A DNA stretch of 64,000 nt. Source: Prostheceraeus crozeri (lineage: Eukaryota > Platyhelminthes > Polycladida > Euryleptidae). This document shows positions 44,201 through 55,435 of the stretch, one piece after another. The stretch's first letter is position 1; each line of letters starts with the position of its first letter. The position numbers were made by a program, and so were the translations under genes. Where the stretch lies: contig CAJQUW010000872.1 in assembly GCA_907163375.1 (NCBI GenBank), positions 248,001 through 312,000 of the forward strand, read 5' to 3'. Under the pieces are notes generated by a model that saw nothing but the letters and a program-made list of their open reading frames with translations, was not told the DNA's origin and made no database searches.

Positions 44201-45494
44201 ATCTTAACTATTTGACTATTCAGATGATTGTGCCAATGAATACCGTTCATGTAGCCACTGCATGTGTGCGTCAAATTACGATGTGCGTACTTAGCACCAT
44301 TGTGATTCTCAAAACATGAAATCACAGCCATGTCTGTCTTTTTTCTTCTTTCATTTTGATAATGGAACTTTTCTATAGACCTATTGTTTGCATCCTGTGC
44401 ACAACCTAATCATGTGGAATTATCGGAAATATCCTATATGTGTATTTCCCTTATATGGGAAGATAGGAGATATCGCATTTTAATTTTGCGGGTCCCACCT
44501 AATATCTTTGCTATTGGCGCTCGTCTGAACAATTGGTGCTTGTACACTTATGATAGATTTTTCTTCAACTTGTTATGAAAATGTCTGCTAATAGTTACTA
44601 AACTTGTACAGTAACGAATATCATTTTTCACACGCATCTGTCATTGATTGAATCATGAAATTCAAAGACATGTGCGCTGTCGCACTCGCTCTAATTATGA
44701 AGCAATGCTGGCGTTCTAGCACTTCTCGATCAACATATGAAATCTCAGCAACATTTTATGGATATTTCTGCTTGTTTTGAGGCTAAAGGCAGCCCCATGT
44801 AAGATTTTGTTGATTTGTAAGCATTTTTATTGTTATACGAGATAGAATCCATGAATTAGGATAGAACCATATTATCCATCAAATCAACCTGTACACGTCA
44901 TGTCAACCACGTTACTGGTTTATATGACGATATCAACATACGAGTATCTTGAAAAGAGTGCATAATGCGAAATGTTAGAAGGAAAGAAGCAGAAAAGAAG
45001 ATCTTCCAGACTTAAATAATTTAAGCACAAAGTTCCATGGCAGCCATAGGCGCTGCGTTTCGTCCGCAAAGGGCTCGTTGGTGTTGCTAGGATGGGCCCA
45101 AGCTAGTTTTTAGGCTTCAAGTAATCACATGCCATGAGCAGATTTCGCGGTAGAGTTTTGCTAACAGTTTGTCAACTTTTATTCTATAAAAGCAAAGAGA
45201 CTTAAAAAATCTCATATCTTTACTTGGAGTATTATCATATGAAAGTGGAAATGTATCGAAGCACAATGTGCACATCTCTTAAACTGAATTATCTTTTCGC
45301 TGTTAGTTTTACTAATGATTCTTTAATCAAATCAGTTTGTCATAAAGCAAGTAAAATGCGATATCATGACAGATCAAAAACGAAGTCATAAAATTATGAT
45401 TAAAAATTGGATTAAATGAATTAAAATTAAAAGTCAATAGAGTCAATAAGTCTGAGGACTTCAGTTCAGGCTTGTTCATTTAAAAAGACTCGTG
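41295..45494. other. DRC3 intron sequence without recognised genes
   Basis: Mostly AT-rich. A minus-strand stretch at 43,545-43,690 reads like coding sequence (SSLVTPLTCKALNYIGNEEY, then VRPVIDDWQRKHVSRR) up to a stop, with no recognised family. GCGTTTCGTCCGC at 45,055-45,067 resembles the Penelope-like hammerhead end on the minus strand. Confidence 0.4.
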
Positions 45495-46020
45495 AGTGTA
45501 GCAATATAGCTATTGGTGTCATTGAAGATGTTGGTTCACTGAAATTTTGGCTAAATTGGTGCACTCATATAAATGTATTTCTAAAAACGGCGAACCAGAG
45601 AATTTATGGCACTAGGTTACTGAAGCCTCTCATTTCCCAGCAAGAATTGACTCTTGTTTATCACTCGCTTATAAGAAGCATTTTCGAGTACACATCTTGT
45701 ATTTTTGTGACTCTTCCTACTACTCTCGAATGTCAACTCGAACAATCTTAGAAACGTGACCACAGACTGATTTGTTCTCTATCTCTGTCTTTTCGGACAT
45801 CTGACTGTGAATGTGTGGGTTTTCCGATTTAAAACAACGTCACCTCGCGGCGGCTCTTCGTTTGTTTCGGGAATCTTCAAGCGATCGCTAGCATATCCTA
45901 TTTGAGATTTTGCCACAACAATCATCCAGATCCAATCGCTTTATTCAATAAGTTTCGATGAGTGCTCGGCGCTTCAGCACGTTTGTTCCATACTGTCATG
46001 CTATTAGTGAGAACTTGCTC
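45495..46020 (+). mobile_element. CR1/Jockey-like LINE, 3' end fragment
   Basis: The plus strand reads a piece with CTHINVFLKTANQRIYGTRL, then LKPLISQQELTLVYHSLIRS and FEYTSCIFVTLP, then a C-terminal LAAALRLFRESSSDR and SARRFSTFVPYCHAISENLL. These are the usual post-reverse-transcriptase segments of this LINE group. Stops and frameshifts are present; the 5' part is missing and an AT-rich 3' UTR follows. Confidence 0.65.
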
Positions 46021-48179
46021 ATTCATTGACTTATTTTTCTATATTTTGACTTATTCAATTTTTTTCAAAATTGTACAATGTATCAACATGTATTTTATGT
46101 GATTTTCCTTATTTTAAGAAATGCATGCCATACCATGACTTTCACAGACCATGACACACATTTCCTGAAGTGAAACGGATCAATCTATTGATTATTCCAT
46201 GAGAGTTTTGCGACATTACATGGTCAGTCAGAAAGTGCTGCACATCTCCATTTACAATTCGGAAGCAAATATGATATAAATATTTAGAAATTGTACTGCA
46301 GCAGTTATCTCATGTGTTGTAGTGTTTCTTGCCATTATCTCGATTTTCTACCTATCACACTAAAAGTTGATCTTGACATCAAAATTCTATGCAAGCACAA
46401 TACCGTGTCCAAACTTAAGGTTTAATGCCGTTGCTTTACATACAACATTTATATGATGCGGTGTCGCACCGTCATATCTGAAACCTGTGACAAATCTGAC
46501 ATTTTTATGGTTGTGACACGTCATTCGATTCATCACCTCCATTGCATCCCTGATTGTACGTAGCTTTTCTACTTCTGATGTAAATATGTATTCTGAAGCA
46601 CTTTTCATCATTAATAGTAATTGTATTCAAAAAGTTTTGGTTGTAGGTTATCGCTGAAGCTTGTTGTCACTCTTACTATTTTTTCTCTTAAAGTTTGAAA
46701 TTGGGAATGAGCTTATTGTATAACCTTTCAATTAGTGCTCATAAAATCTGTCTAATCTGTCTATTTTTTATATATAAATTAATTAAACTACGGTAGAAAA
46801 TTGCACCCTGTTTGAACTTTTTCCTGAAGCATGGATTAATCGGATTTCATATTTTCATAAAACTAGAACGCGAAACGCCACAGAGAAAATAATAAATGTA
46901 TTAAGATACAAAAGCATCCATCCAAAACTAACTTTCCGATTTTAAAGAAGTGTTCAAAGATTGTGAATAAAAATGAGATGGTTCTGATACATAATCGTCG
47001 GTGTTAAAAGTACATTGACACTGTCTTTGAACATTGTCCGGAAAGAAGTCGATGGCGGTATCATTTAATCACTTTAAGGCAAACCTGTTGAAACAGAATG
47101 ACAAAGGAAGGAGAGAAGGATTTAAGTCACGCATATAGACTAATGATTCCGATGAATCAATCGTCTTGAAGTACTTATGAAACCTGTTGTAAATGCATTA
47201 TAATGGAAATGCATTGCTGCATTATGGCTTCATCACTTGATCAAAAACTTCACGGGTATGATATTGAAAGCAAAAGAGGTGAAAAGAAAGGTTATTGAAT
47301 TTTGACTGTTCATGGGCGTTGCAATATTGGTTTTGATTTGAAAAACTATGAACAATAGAAGAGATACATTGACTTTTTCATTAATCTGCTTCTTCTATAT
47401 TGATGTCTTGTTGTGTGTAATATCATTTATTGTCATATTCGTATGTCTGAGAACAACATCATCCTACTAACAGCAGCTTTGATGCTAATATTATGTTAAT
47501 AAAGATGCTGTAATTGAGAATAGTGAAGAAGATGATGAAGTTATCGCATCATGAAACTAATCTATGACATCATATAAAATTGTTATTAAATGGGATAATG
47601 TGTTTTATCTTCCACATGCATATTACATGCATGTTATATATAAATTCGCAACATGTTACAGATACATGTTTCGTGGTGCATTAAAACCAGTGACGATGCT
47701 GCTAGGGAACATAAAGCCACTTCCTCGAACCACGAAGTCACCGACTTAGAAAGTAAGAATGAGTTAAAATAGAACCGTGGAGGCGGTGTAAGTAGACCGG
47801 GTTAAACGGTAATTGTCAGGCCCGGCCCGCTCATTTCGGCCCTTTCGACCGGTTATGAATATTGATGCAATATATAAAATACACCGCAAATTCATATCTT
47901 TAAGGGTGATCTTTTCTTAATAGGCCTATTGTAATTTGTGAAATTATGACGCATTTGAGATTGATTTTGCTGTAATCTAAGAATTGCCGGCAAAGTAGGA
48001 ACTCTGCCGTTTGGTTATAGATAGCCAATCGATAGAAATGGCAAACTTAAAAAATCGGTCTGACCATTGCCTCATATTGTAAAATCAGATAGATCACTAG
48101 ATAAGCATCTATGTCAATGCTATCGATATGTTTTTCAAAAAAATATTGTCAATAATTATAGGCTTTTGTGAATTACATG
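46021..48179. other. DRC3 intron sequence, nothing recognised
   Basis: AT-rich with short frames. A small GC-rich patch at 47,780-47,850 (CCCGGCCCGCTC and neighbours) has no clear partner. Confidence 0.4.
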
Positions 48180-48181
48180 TA

Positions 48182-49604
48182 CGAGGGGCGTACCAAAAGT
48201 TCGTGACGTTTGTCTCTCCTATCCATAGACGTCCATTTTGGCGCAAGTGCATACCTAAATATTATTTCTTGTAGTTCTGATAATTGCTTTTCACACGAAA
48301 AACATTTAACTTCCATTTGTACAAATATTTATTGACAGAATTAAAGGCACATCAAAACTCTTTTATCGATTTGGTCACCTTAAATTTCAATACACTTTTC
48401 CCATCCATCTCTTCTCAAGTTTCTTCATTCCGTCTTCAAGCCAATCTTGCGGAAATTTCCCCAATGAGGCTTTAATGCTCACTTTATCTCTTTCACCATT
48501 GAATCGAATATCCCCGATTGCCTACTTCATCTGACCGAAGAGATGAAAGTCACTAGAGGTCAAGTCAGGGGAATACAGTGGGCGAGGAAACAGCTGCCAC
48601 TTCAGCTGCTTGATTGTGGTCATCGTTTTCGCTTCTTGGTCCCCTGCGTTATGCTGCAGACATGAAGGACATCGCGAAATCTTTTCTTGTCTTTTTTACG
48701 GCAAAAGCTTGGGCACGATCTGTGAGGGGCTGCTGTAGTATTCGGCATTGATTGTGTGACAAGGAGGGCAGTAGTCAACATGATTCACATCTTCGCAATC
48801 CCAAAAGACTGTCGCCTGGAACTTGCCTGCAGAAGATGTTGTCTTGGCGTGATCCGGTGTGTGCTCACCTCGCATTATCCATTGCATTCATTTTCCTTTT
48901 CGTCTCTATTATGGCAAGAAGTTCGGCAGCGGAGTTCCATCAACCGTGATGAATCTCCTCCAAAACCCTTCGTCATGGTCTTCCAGAAGACCAAGAATAA
49001 CAGAGGAGTTGGTGACCCGAGTGCCTTTTGTTCTGCAGTCAGCAGCCTTGGCAACCAACGACCCGAAACCTTGGACAACTCAAGGCGGTCATGGAAGATA
49101 AGCTCAAGAGTCCCACGCGACAGCTGGTCAGACGTTTCCTCCACTTCATCAAATGTTGGACGTCTATCAGAAATGTTGGAAGCTGCCAAACCAAATCTTC
49201 ATTTTCTTCAATGGTTGACTGGATGGATGGCCACAGCGATCACCGTCTTCCAATGACTTCTGTTCCTCTGGGAACATTTGCTTTATGGTCGCCCTTGCAG
49301 GAGCAGTGTCTCGAAGACTGTTTTTAGACGCTCAGCCGATTGGGTTGGTGTTTCCCGTTCCTTGGACAGAAAGAGCAGACAAGATCTCCAGTTACAATTT
49401 ATGAAGTCCGTCATTCTGACAATAGTAAAATTGTTTCACTAGTTACCGGCTTCAGTTCGTGTCTCTACAGGTTTCCGTTCAACCGACAATACCTCACATG
49501 CAATGCACATGATTGATAAAACATGACAGCGATCAGTGATCAAAGAAAAAAGTCGAATTAAAGTCACAGTAATCAAACGTCACGAACTTTTGGTACGCCC
49601 CTCG
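48182..49604 (-). mobile_element. mariner element with perfect 31-bp TIRs and decayed transposase
   Basis: Terminal inverted repeats 48,182-48,212 and 49,574-49,604 are identical over 31 bases (CGAGGGGCGTACCAAAAGTT...), and TA dinucleotides flank both ends. The minus strand carries mariner transposase pieces. LPRLLTAEQKALGSPTPLLF-like sequence is followed by a WIMRGEHTPDHAKTT and FQATVFWDCEDVNHVDY block, which matches the catalytic ATVFWD-x-x-G core, and by HTINAEYY and a GKFPQDWLEDGMKKLEKRW-like C-terminus. Length 1,423 bp is normal for the family. Several frameshifts and stops make it non-autonomous. Confidence 0.92.
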
Positions 49605-49606
49605 TA

Positions 49607-50679
49607 TATGTTCATTGTCTGTATTCTAGCATTAGAATCTATGATATGTGTTTAAAGGATTGTAATGTTATTAAAACGTGCTGTGCTCAGATCAGGGTCC
49701 ACCCCTAGTGACTCGCCAAAATAATGAAAAGTAGGAAGATCCATTAAAATATTGGAGCGTTGGTATAATGCCGTTAATTCCTCACTGAGGTAACACACAC
49801 CAGTTTCAACAGGTCATTATTAAACGATTCATTCAACATCATTTCTTCAACAGCTCACAGTCCATATTTAGCGATTCGCATAATGATTTAATGATCTTTC
49901 CATTGAGATGGATAGGATATTTTTGATATTTTTGGTCTTTTTGTTTCTACATTATCGCTTCATGTTTTGACCACATCACAATTAAAGCAGTGTCGCTAAT
50001 AATACATATTTTTATCCTTTCGCCTGCTTCAGTTTCTATAAATCAGGGTGCGCAACTTTTTCTTCTATGAAAGCCGCAACCAAACTTCACCTCATTGCTT
50101 AGGCTTCACTTAAATATGAAATTAACTGTAATTCTACATGTATGCATGATTTGTCACAACAATATTCATGTATATTAGATGTACTTTACATCGACCACAA
50201 TTCTACAATTCTAAACGTTTGACTTCTGCTGTAGAATGCTGACATAAACCAAGTCAGACCATAAGGATGAGTGCACGAATATGATATTCTTCAAAAACAA
50301 TAGTAAGGTAGAATTTATAAGACATCATTGCATGAAAAGTAATATTTAGCCTAAAAGATATGAATGAATGCAGTCAATCTGCAGCATATAATAGCATCTT
50401 TGGACTATTATAATTCGTCGGCTTTTCTCGATTTGTGCTTATTTTTTATTATTTGTTCTTATCGATGGAAGACCGCCGACGGAGTTACAATGGCACAATT
50501 TGCACACCTTTGTAAATGAAAGTTGTTTAAACAAGCGTATTGGAAATCATTGAGAGCACTTTTTTTGGAAACCGTGGACTGCAGATTCAGTTTACTTGGG
50601 ATAGATAATTCCGCAAACTGATGATAGCTGTCAACAAAATGCATCCAATTATCATCTCTGATTATCTTTTGATGTGGAT
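49607..50679. other. DRC3 intron sequence, nothing recognised
   Basis: Short frames only; no repeat ends or RNA-like structures found by eye. Confidence 0.4.
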
Positions 50680-53600
50680 CAGTGGTGGCGCCAGGGTCCT
50701 AGAGCTGGGGGTCCATGGAAGCGTTGTGCCGACGGTTTTAACCGAGGTGCCGACAGGATATACCGGCTAATTATTGTAATCTATGAACAGCTATGCCTAC
50801 TTGTGGGCTATACATGCACATGTCAATTGTGTAATTGAGTTGTAAATGTGCAATTTTTGCACACACAAAAAATTGTGCAATCGATGCACACTTTGTTATG
50901 CACCTACACATACGTCCGATTTCTTCTTTCAGACAATTTACATGTTAACTGTCACCGAAAATGTGTTTCTATATCTGAAATATATTAAATTATTAATAAC
51001 GAGTATATCTATGATTTTCTTTCAAAATCTTGCGTAATGCATGTATGTTAACTTTGAGAATTTTGAAACAAATGCCTGTTGGCTTACCTCGTGTACATTG
51101 CATAAGAGCAGGTAGCAAGTTTTGTACCGGTTTGTTAAATTTCTTCTTGCGGGAACAATTAAAATTCGTAAATAAGTAGCTATGAACTGAAAGCATATTC
51201 GCTTGCTAAACGCTACGTGTTGTATAAATACGAGGATACTTTGACTCATGTAGCGTGCGTGATGATGACCTTCATCATGCACTCTATTTTCTAGGAGTTC
51301 TCGACTACACCATAAAGCTATCAACTATGCTAATCGATTTAATGTTAATGCATGCGTGCAACTCAAATAATCAGAACCTATGTAGGAACTTTATGCATTT
51401 GTTTTCCAAATTTAATTTGAGAAAAAGGTATATAGAGAAAATATTAGAATTTTTTATGTACAAATGGTGAGGACAAGGAACTGCCGCATGCATATGTCAT
51501 AAAACTTCGAAAGATTTGGGATGTACATGTACTTTTCCTAACGTGTTAGGACACGATTTTCAAGAAACAATATCATTTATGTAAAAAAGCAAATGGATAG
51601 AGCTTGCAAGTTAGAACTTCGTTTAAATCAGTGTTGGGCCTAAATTTACAAAAGATACGAGCAAAAACTGAAATGAGATAGGTCTACAAAAGTAGTTGCT
51701 ATTCGTACTATTTTATACATAAACAGAGAAAATAACACTAAGGACAATGATCAATGCGCGCCATCCTTTTTTCTTGATAGTAATCGCATCATACTTTTTA
51801 CCTCAATATCAAGATCGTCTTGTTGAGCATTGCAAATTTCTCCGAAGGGTCGGATGATATCCTACTTTAAAAAATCTTTGCTTCCAGGAGTCAGTGCCGA
51901 TATACCTTTCATGATAACCTTATTTTCCTCGTTAAATCATCGGTTCAACTCGTTCATGCAAAGATCAATTATCGGATAAAATACTTGTGTGCGGAAATCA
52001 ATAATAGAAGAGGATCCTAGCGAAGACATAACTACACTGTCTTTTAAGCATCTCGATTGTTTTCTAATTCTTTTTCTTGTGCTTGTTTTTTATAGACCAC
52101 AAGTATCACAAAGTTCATCTGCTTGATTTGTTTCATAACTCCTTGGCCTGGCTAAGTTGAACCCGGAGAAAGTTTAACCTCATTATCTAGACTCTTACAA
52201 ATTGATTTAGAAATATTTCGATTATATAAAAAGTTAAATTTAGATATATGCATACTAAATGTGCATTTATGTCCAATTGCATGCAAATTATGCATACTGC
52301 ATTATTATGACTATCACTTAGGAACCATTGCGCTTAACTACAAAGCATTCTGTACGACTGACCATGTTACTGCATGGGATGCAGACTATTTGCCTACACA
52401 GATGCTACGGTTATATGACTACCCATACTGTAGGTTACACTGCATGTATATCTGAATGTATGTGACTTCTGTATTTCGCAATAGTAAAAGGGATTTTCAG
52501 TCAAAAAGATGCAAATTTTTCTTGAGCACTTTCAAAGTATATTTGTAATTATTAAAGCCTATCTTAACTACTTCCAAAATGAAACTTGCCAAGATCTCAT
52601 GTTTGAAGCTGCTGGCGAATCGATTGCAATTTTAAACTTCCGTCTCCACTCTCAGGCCGGTCCCTCTCAGATTGTCAAAGTTGTTGCTTTCGACACTACA
52701 CCCAGACAGGTCATTCAAACGAAGTAGGGGAGGAAATCTTAATTTCTATTAAAACATGCTGTAAGTGGTGGCCAGCCGTCACTGGGGTGTCCCTACTTCT
52801 CATGGCCAAGTCAGTGGAACATCTATGCCTTCATTTTTTCCTTCGACTGCTTCACTCAGCGGAAAAATTCCACATTCTCGCCAAAGTCAACCACCTGGGA
52901 TGATGTCCCAGTAGCAAGGGCCGACACGTCGAAGTTAGTCGGAACTGCTTCCAGAAACGACGCAGCGACCAGGCAATAGAGCCGCTGAGGAGGTTACTCC
53001 ACACCTTACTGTACCACTGACTTTGAAAGTAAAGCATCAATTCATAATTTGACATTCTGTGTAGCAGATCGACTTACCGTTTGAACTATTCGACAACGCG
53101 AACAACAGGCGTTCTATTAACTGTTGAATCAGTCGTGCGACGTCAGAAATGGTGCAGATGTGGCGTTTCGTTTTCCTTTTTAAACATTCAAATGAAAGCA
53201 AATCAAATGATTGTAACATATTTGGACCATCTCATTGGTGAAATAGCAAGATCATCGCACGATATGGTCTACGCACGCTCGCTACGCTCGCGCAAAATTT
53301 GATCGATCACATCACTACCGAAATCTGAATTAGCTCCTTGTCTCTCAAGATAGACGATCTGTTGATTGATTGTATTAGCAGGTGGAAATCTCTAGTAGAA
53401 AATCGTTTATCTATTATCTTATCTCATCCTCATCATTCAAAAAATCCACTGAGAAATCAGTTATAATTCTACATGTTAATAGGTAGCAAATCTATTAGAT
53501 AAAATGCGCTCGTATATTCTGAACACGGCAAAATCATCAAAAATGACAATTGCTCCTTCATATTGTCTTGTGTATAATGATCTATTATAGTTGTGCACGT

Positions 53601-53897
53601 GTCAACAATTATCAAATAACCAAAAACTCGACACAGAGAAAATCTCTTCCCTATACAATCTTGCTACCGCTCAACAGGATAAAGAGATAACGTTGTAAAC
53701 AAAAATGCTTGTAGTAAATGTTGCTGACTTGGCTTGCAATCCAAGTCAATATCTAATGCAACGATTCGTAACTGTACTCTCCATTATTGTAATGCAAAAT
53801 ATAGGTGCTGGAGGCCGACTGCCGACAAAATTTAATGCCGACGGGGGGTCCAATAATTTTCTTGGGGGTCCCAGGACCCCCCGTAGCGCCACCCCTG
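50680..53897. mobile_element. 3.2-kb hAT-type element without recognisable transposase
   Basis: Left end CAGTGGTGGCGCCAGGGTCC and right end the complement of CAGGGGTGGCGCTACGG are hAT-like TIRs. They are flanked by ATGTGGAT (50,672-50,679) and ATGTGGAA (53,898-53,905), an 8-bp duplication with one difference. Subterminal GCCGACGG and GGGGGTCC motifs occur at both ends. The interior is mostly AT-rich but includes a coding-like stretch (52,590-52,728) and a GC-richer block (52,755-53,025). No DDE or hATC motif was seen, so it is either non-autonomous or has lost its transposase. Confidence 0.75.
52590..52728 (+). other. Coding-like segment inside the hAT-type element
   Basis: Reads MFEAAGESIAILNFRLHSQ, then PSQIVKVVAFDTTPRQVIQT, up to a TAG. 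Residue use is protein-like and unlike its AT-rich neighbours. I do not recognise the family; the second part faintly resembles the start of a Ras-association domain. It could be a captured host exon. Confidence 0.3.
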
Positions 53898-54238
53898 ATG
53901 TGGAAACGTATTATATATTCATCCCTCATGCAACATTCGTTCTGACGATCGTGATAAGCTAAAAGTAACATTTGATATGTTTGTCGACCTATCGGATGGC
54001 ACTCAATTGTCAGCAACAATTAATCGGTGCTATTTTAGTTACATGCATTGATTTGACTTGATATGATAAGAAAGAAGAAGCTTACGGCATGGTGAGATTC
54101 GTATTCAGTTTTAATTAACATGTAATTCTATTCAATGATGTCTTTCATCTACCTTTTTATCGTCTCGCAAAATCAAAGATTAGGCAAATCATGACAAGGC
54201 AAATGGTGAAGACATTGGACCTAATGATATCTAATTAC

Positions 54239-54868
54239 CAAGGACTCCGTTTTCCGCGGAACGCGCGAAAAATGGAGAAAAGCGCGGAAATCTAAATTTA
54301 TTGGGGATTAACGCGGAAATCTTCATGTTCATTGAGAAATGCCCAAAATGTAAAATGTGAATGGCAAAACAAATGAAAGAAAAATAATTTTTTCATTATT
54401 TCTGTAATTCATCAGTTATATTGTAACTATTTTGATCGCAACGGATTTTCTAGGTTAATGAATAATGCGAGTTTCTAATTTACTGTTTTTGTGTTATGCA
54501 ACGGACTGTATGAGTTCATTTATGAACGGCGAAGGAACGATAGTAGCGCCCAAAAGCGATTTAATGGTATCAGAATGAGTCACACAAGATTTCAGTCAGT
54601 CGCTGCATTTTTCCTTGTTTTCTGTTCCCTGTCAATGCATGTATGACCTCATGTTCTATACTTAGTAGGCTATAGTTGACGTCATATAAATTTCGTCGCA
54701 TCACAATGCGTTGCGGGTTAATTCAAGAGATCGCTCGAAATACTTAAGGTTGATTAAAATAATTCAAATCAATCAAATAGGGCCCACGTAAAACGAGATA
54801 TTCAGCGCGGAATTTCAAGTTTTGAAGCGAGTTTTGAAAGCCTGACCGCGGAAAATTCCTGTTCCCTG
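54239..54868. mobile_element. 630-bp non-autonomous hAT-type element next to DRC3 exon
   Basis: Ends CAAGGACTCCGTTTTCCGCGG and the complement of CAGGGAACAGGAATTTTCCG share the TTTTCCGCGG core. The flanks CTAATTAC (54,231-54,238) and ATAATTAC (54,869-54,876) match at seven of eight positions, as expected for a hAT target duplication. Several GCGCGGAA units lie inside; no coding capacity. The right end is 49 bases before the DRC3 exon at 54,918. Confidence 0.65.
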
Positions 54869-54917
54869 ATAATTACGTCACTTTCATTAACTATTTTGCG
54901 TTTTCTTTCATTGGCAG

Positions 54918-55034
54918 ATATTCTGAAGATCGACAATCTCTGGTGTTTCACGTCACTTACAAGGCTACAACTTGATAACAATATTATAGAGAAGATAGAA
55001 TGCTTGGACCACATGGTGAATTTGCGTTGGCTTG
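54918..55034 (+). CDS. DRC3: DRC3 (LRRC48) second coding exon, first leucine-rich repeats
   Basis: 117-base exon between the acceptor TTTCATTGGCAG and the donor GTAAGT, phase 1 at both sides. Joined in phase to the previous exon it continues NILKIDNLWCFTSLTRLQL, then DNNIIEKIECLDHMVNLRW, the first leucine-rich repeats (L-x-x-L-x-L-x-x-N) of DRC3, which dock the protein in the axonemal nexin link. The frame is clean. The following exon is not found before the window ends, so the next intron is at least 8.9 kb long. The preceding intron is 13,761 bases and holds several transposons. Confidence 0.92.
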
Positions 55035-55435
55035 GTAAGTTTCTAGTATAAAGTAGTACAGAAATGCATGCTTGTATCATTGACTGACATTCATTCATAC
55101 TCTATGATGACTTCCAGTTGGAAGATGTGCGTTTTATATTTTTGAAGATACAAGATCAAAAATTTCTGCTTCGGTGAAAATGTCAATGCTATCTATGTAT
55201 CCATGCATGCACGAGTACATCATATTCGAATTAATCAGTAGTTTATTATTTGTGAATTTTATTAATTTTATTTTTTTAATTCTAGGTTTGAATTTTTCAA
55301 TATTTTTTATTGAAATGTTAATTCATTTATTTTTTGCAATCATGTGCTCCATGTATGGTTATTTGCTTGTTCATGTGTACTTGATGCTATTGGTAATCAC
55401 AGCATCTTAAAATATATGCGTTAAAAATATATATA

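Noticed and set aside
48756-49256. 166-codon plus-strand frame in the mariner
   Set aside because: The mariner protein motifs are on the minus strand; this frame is its shadow.
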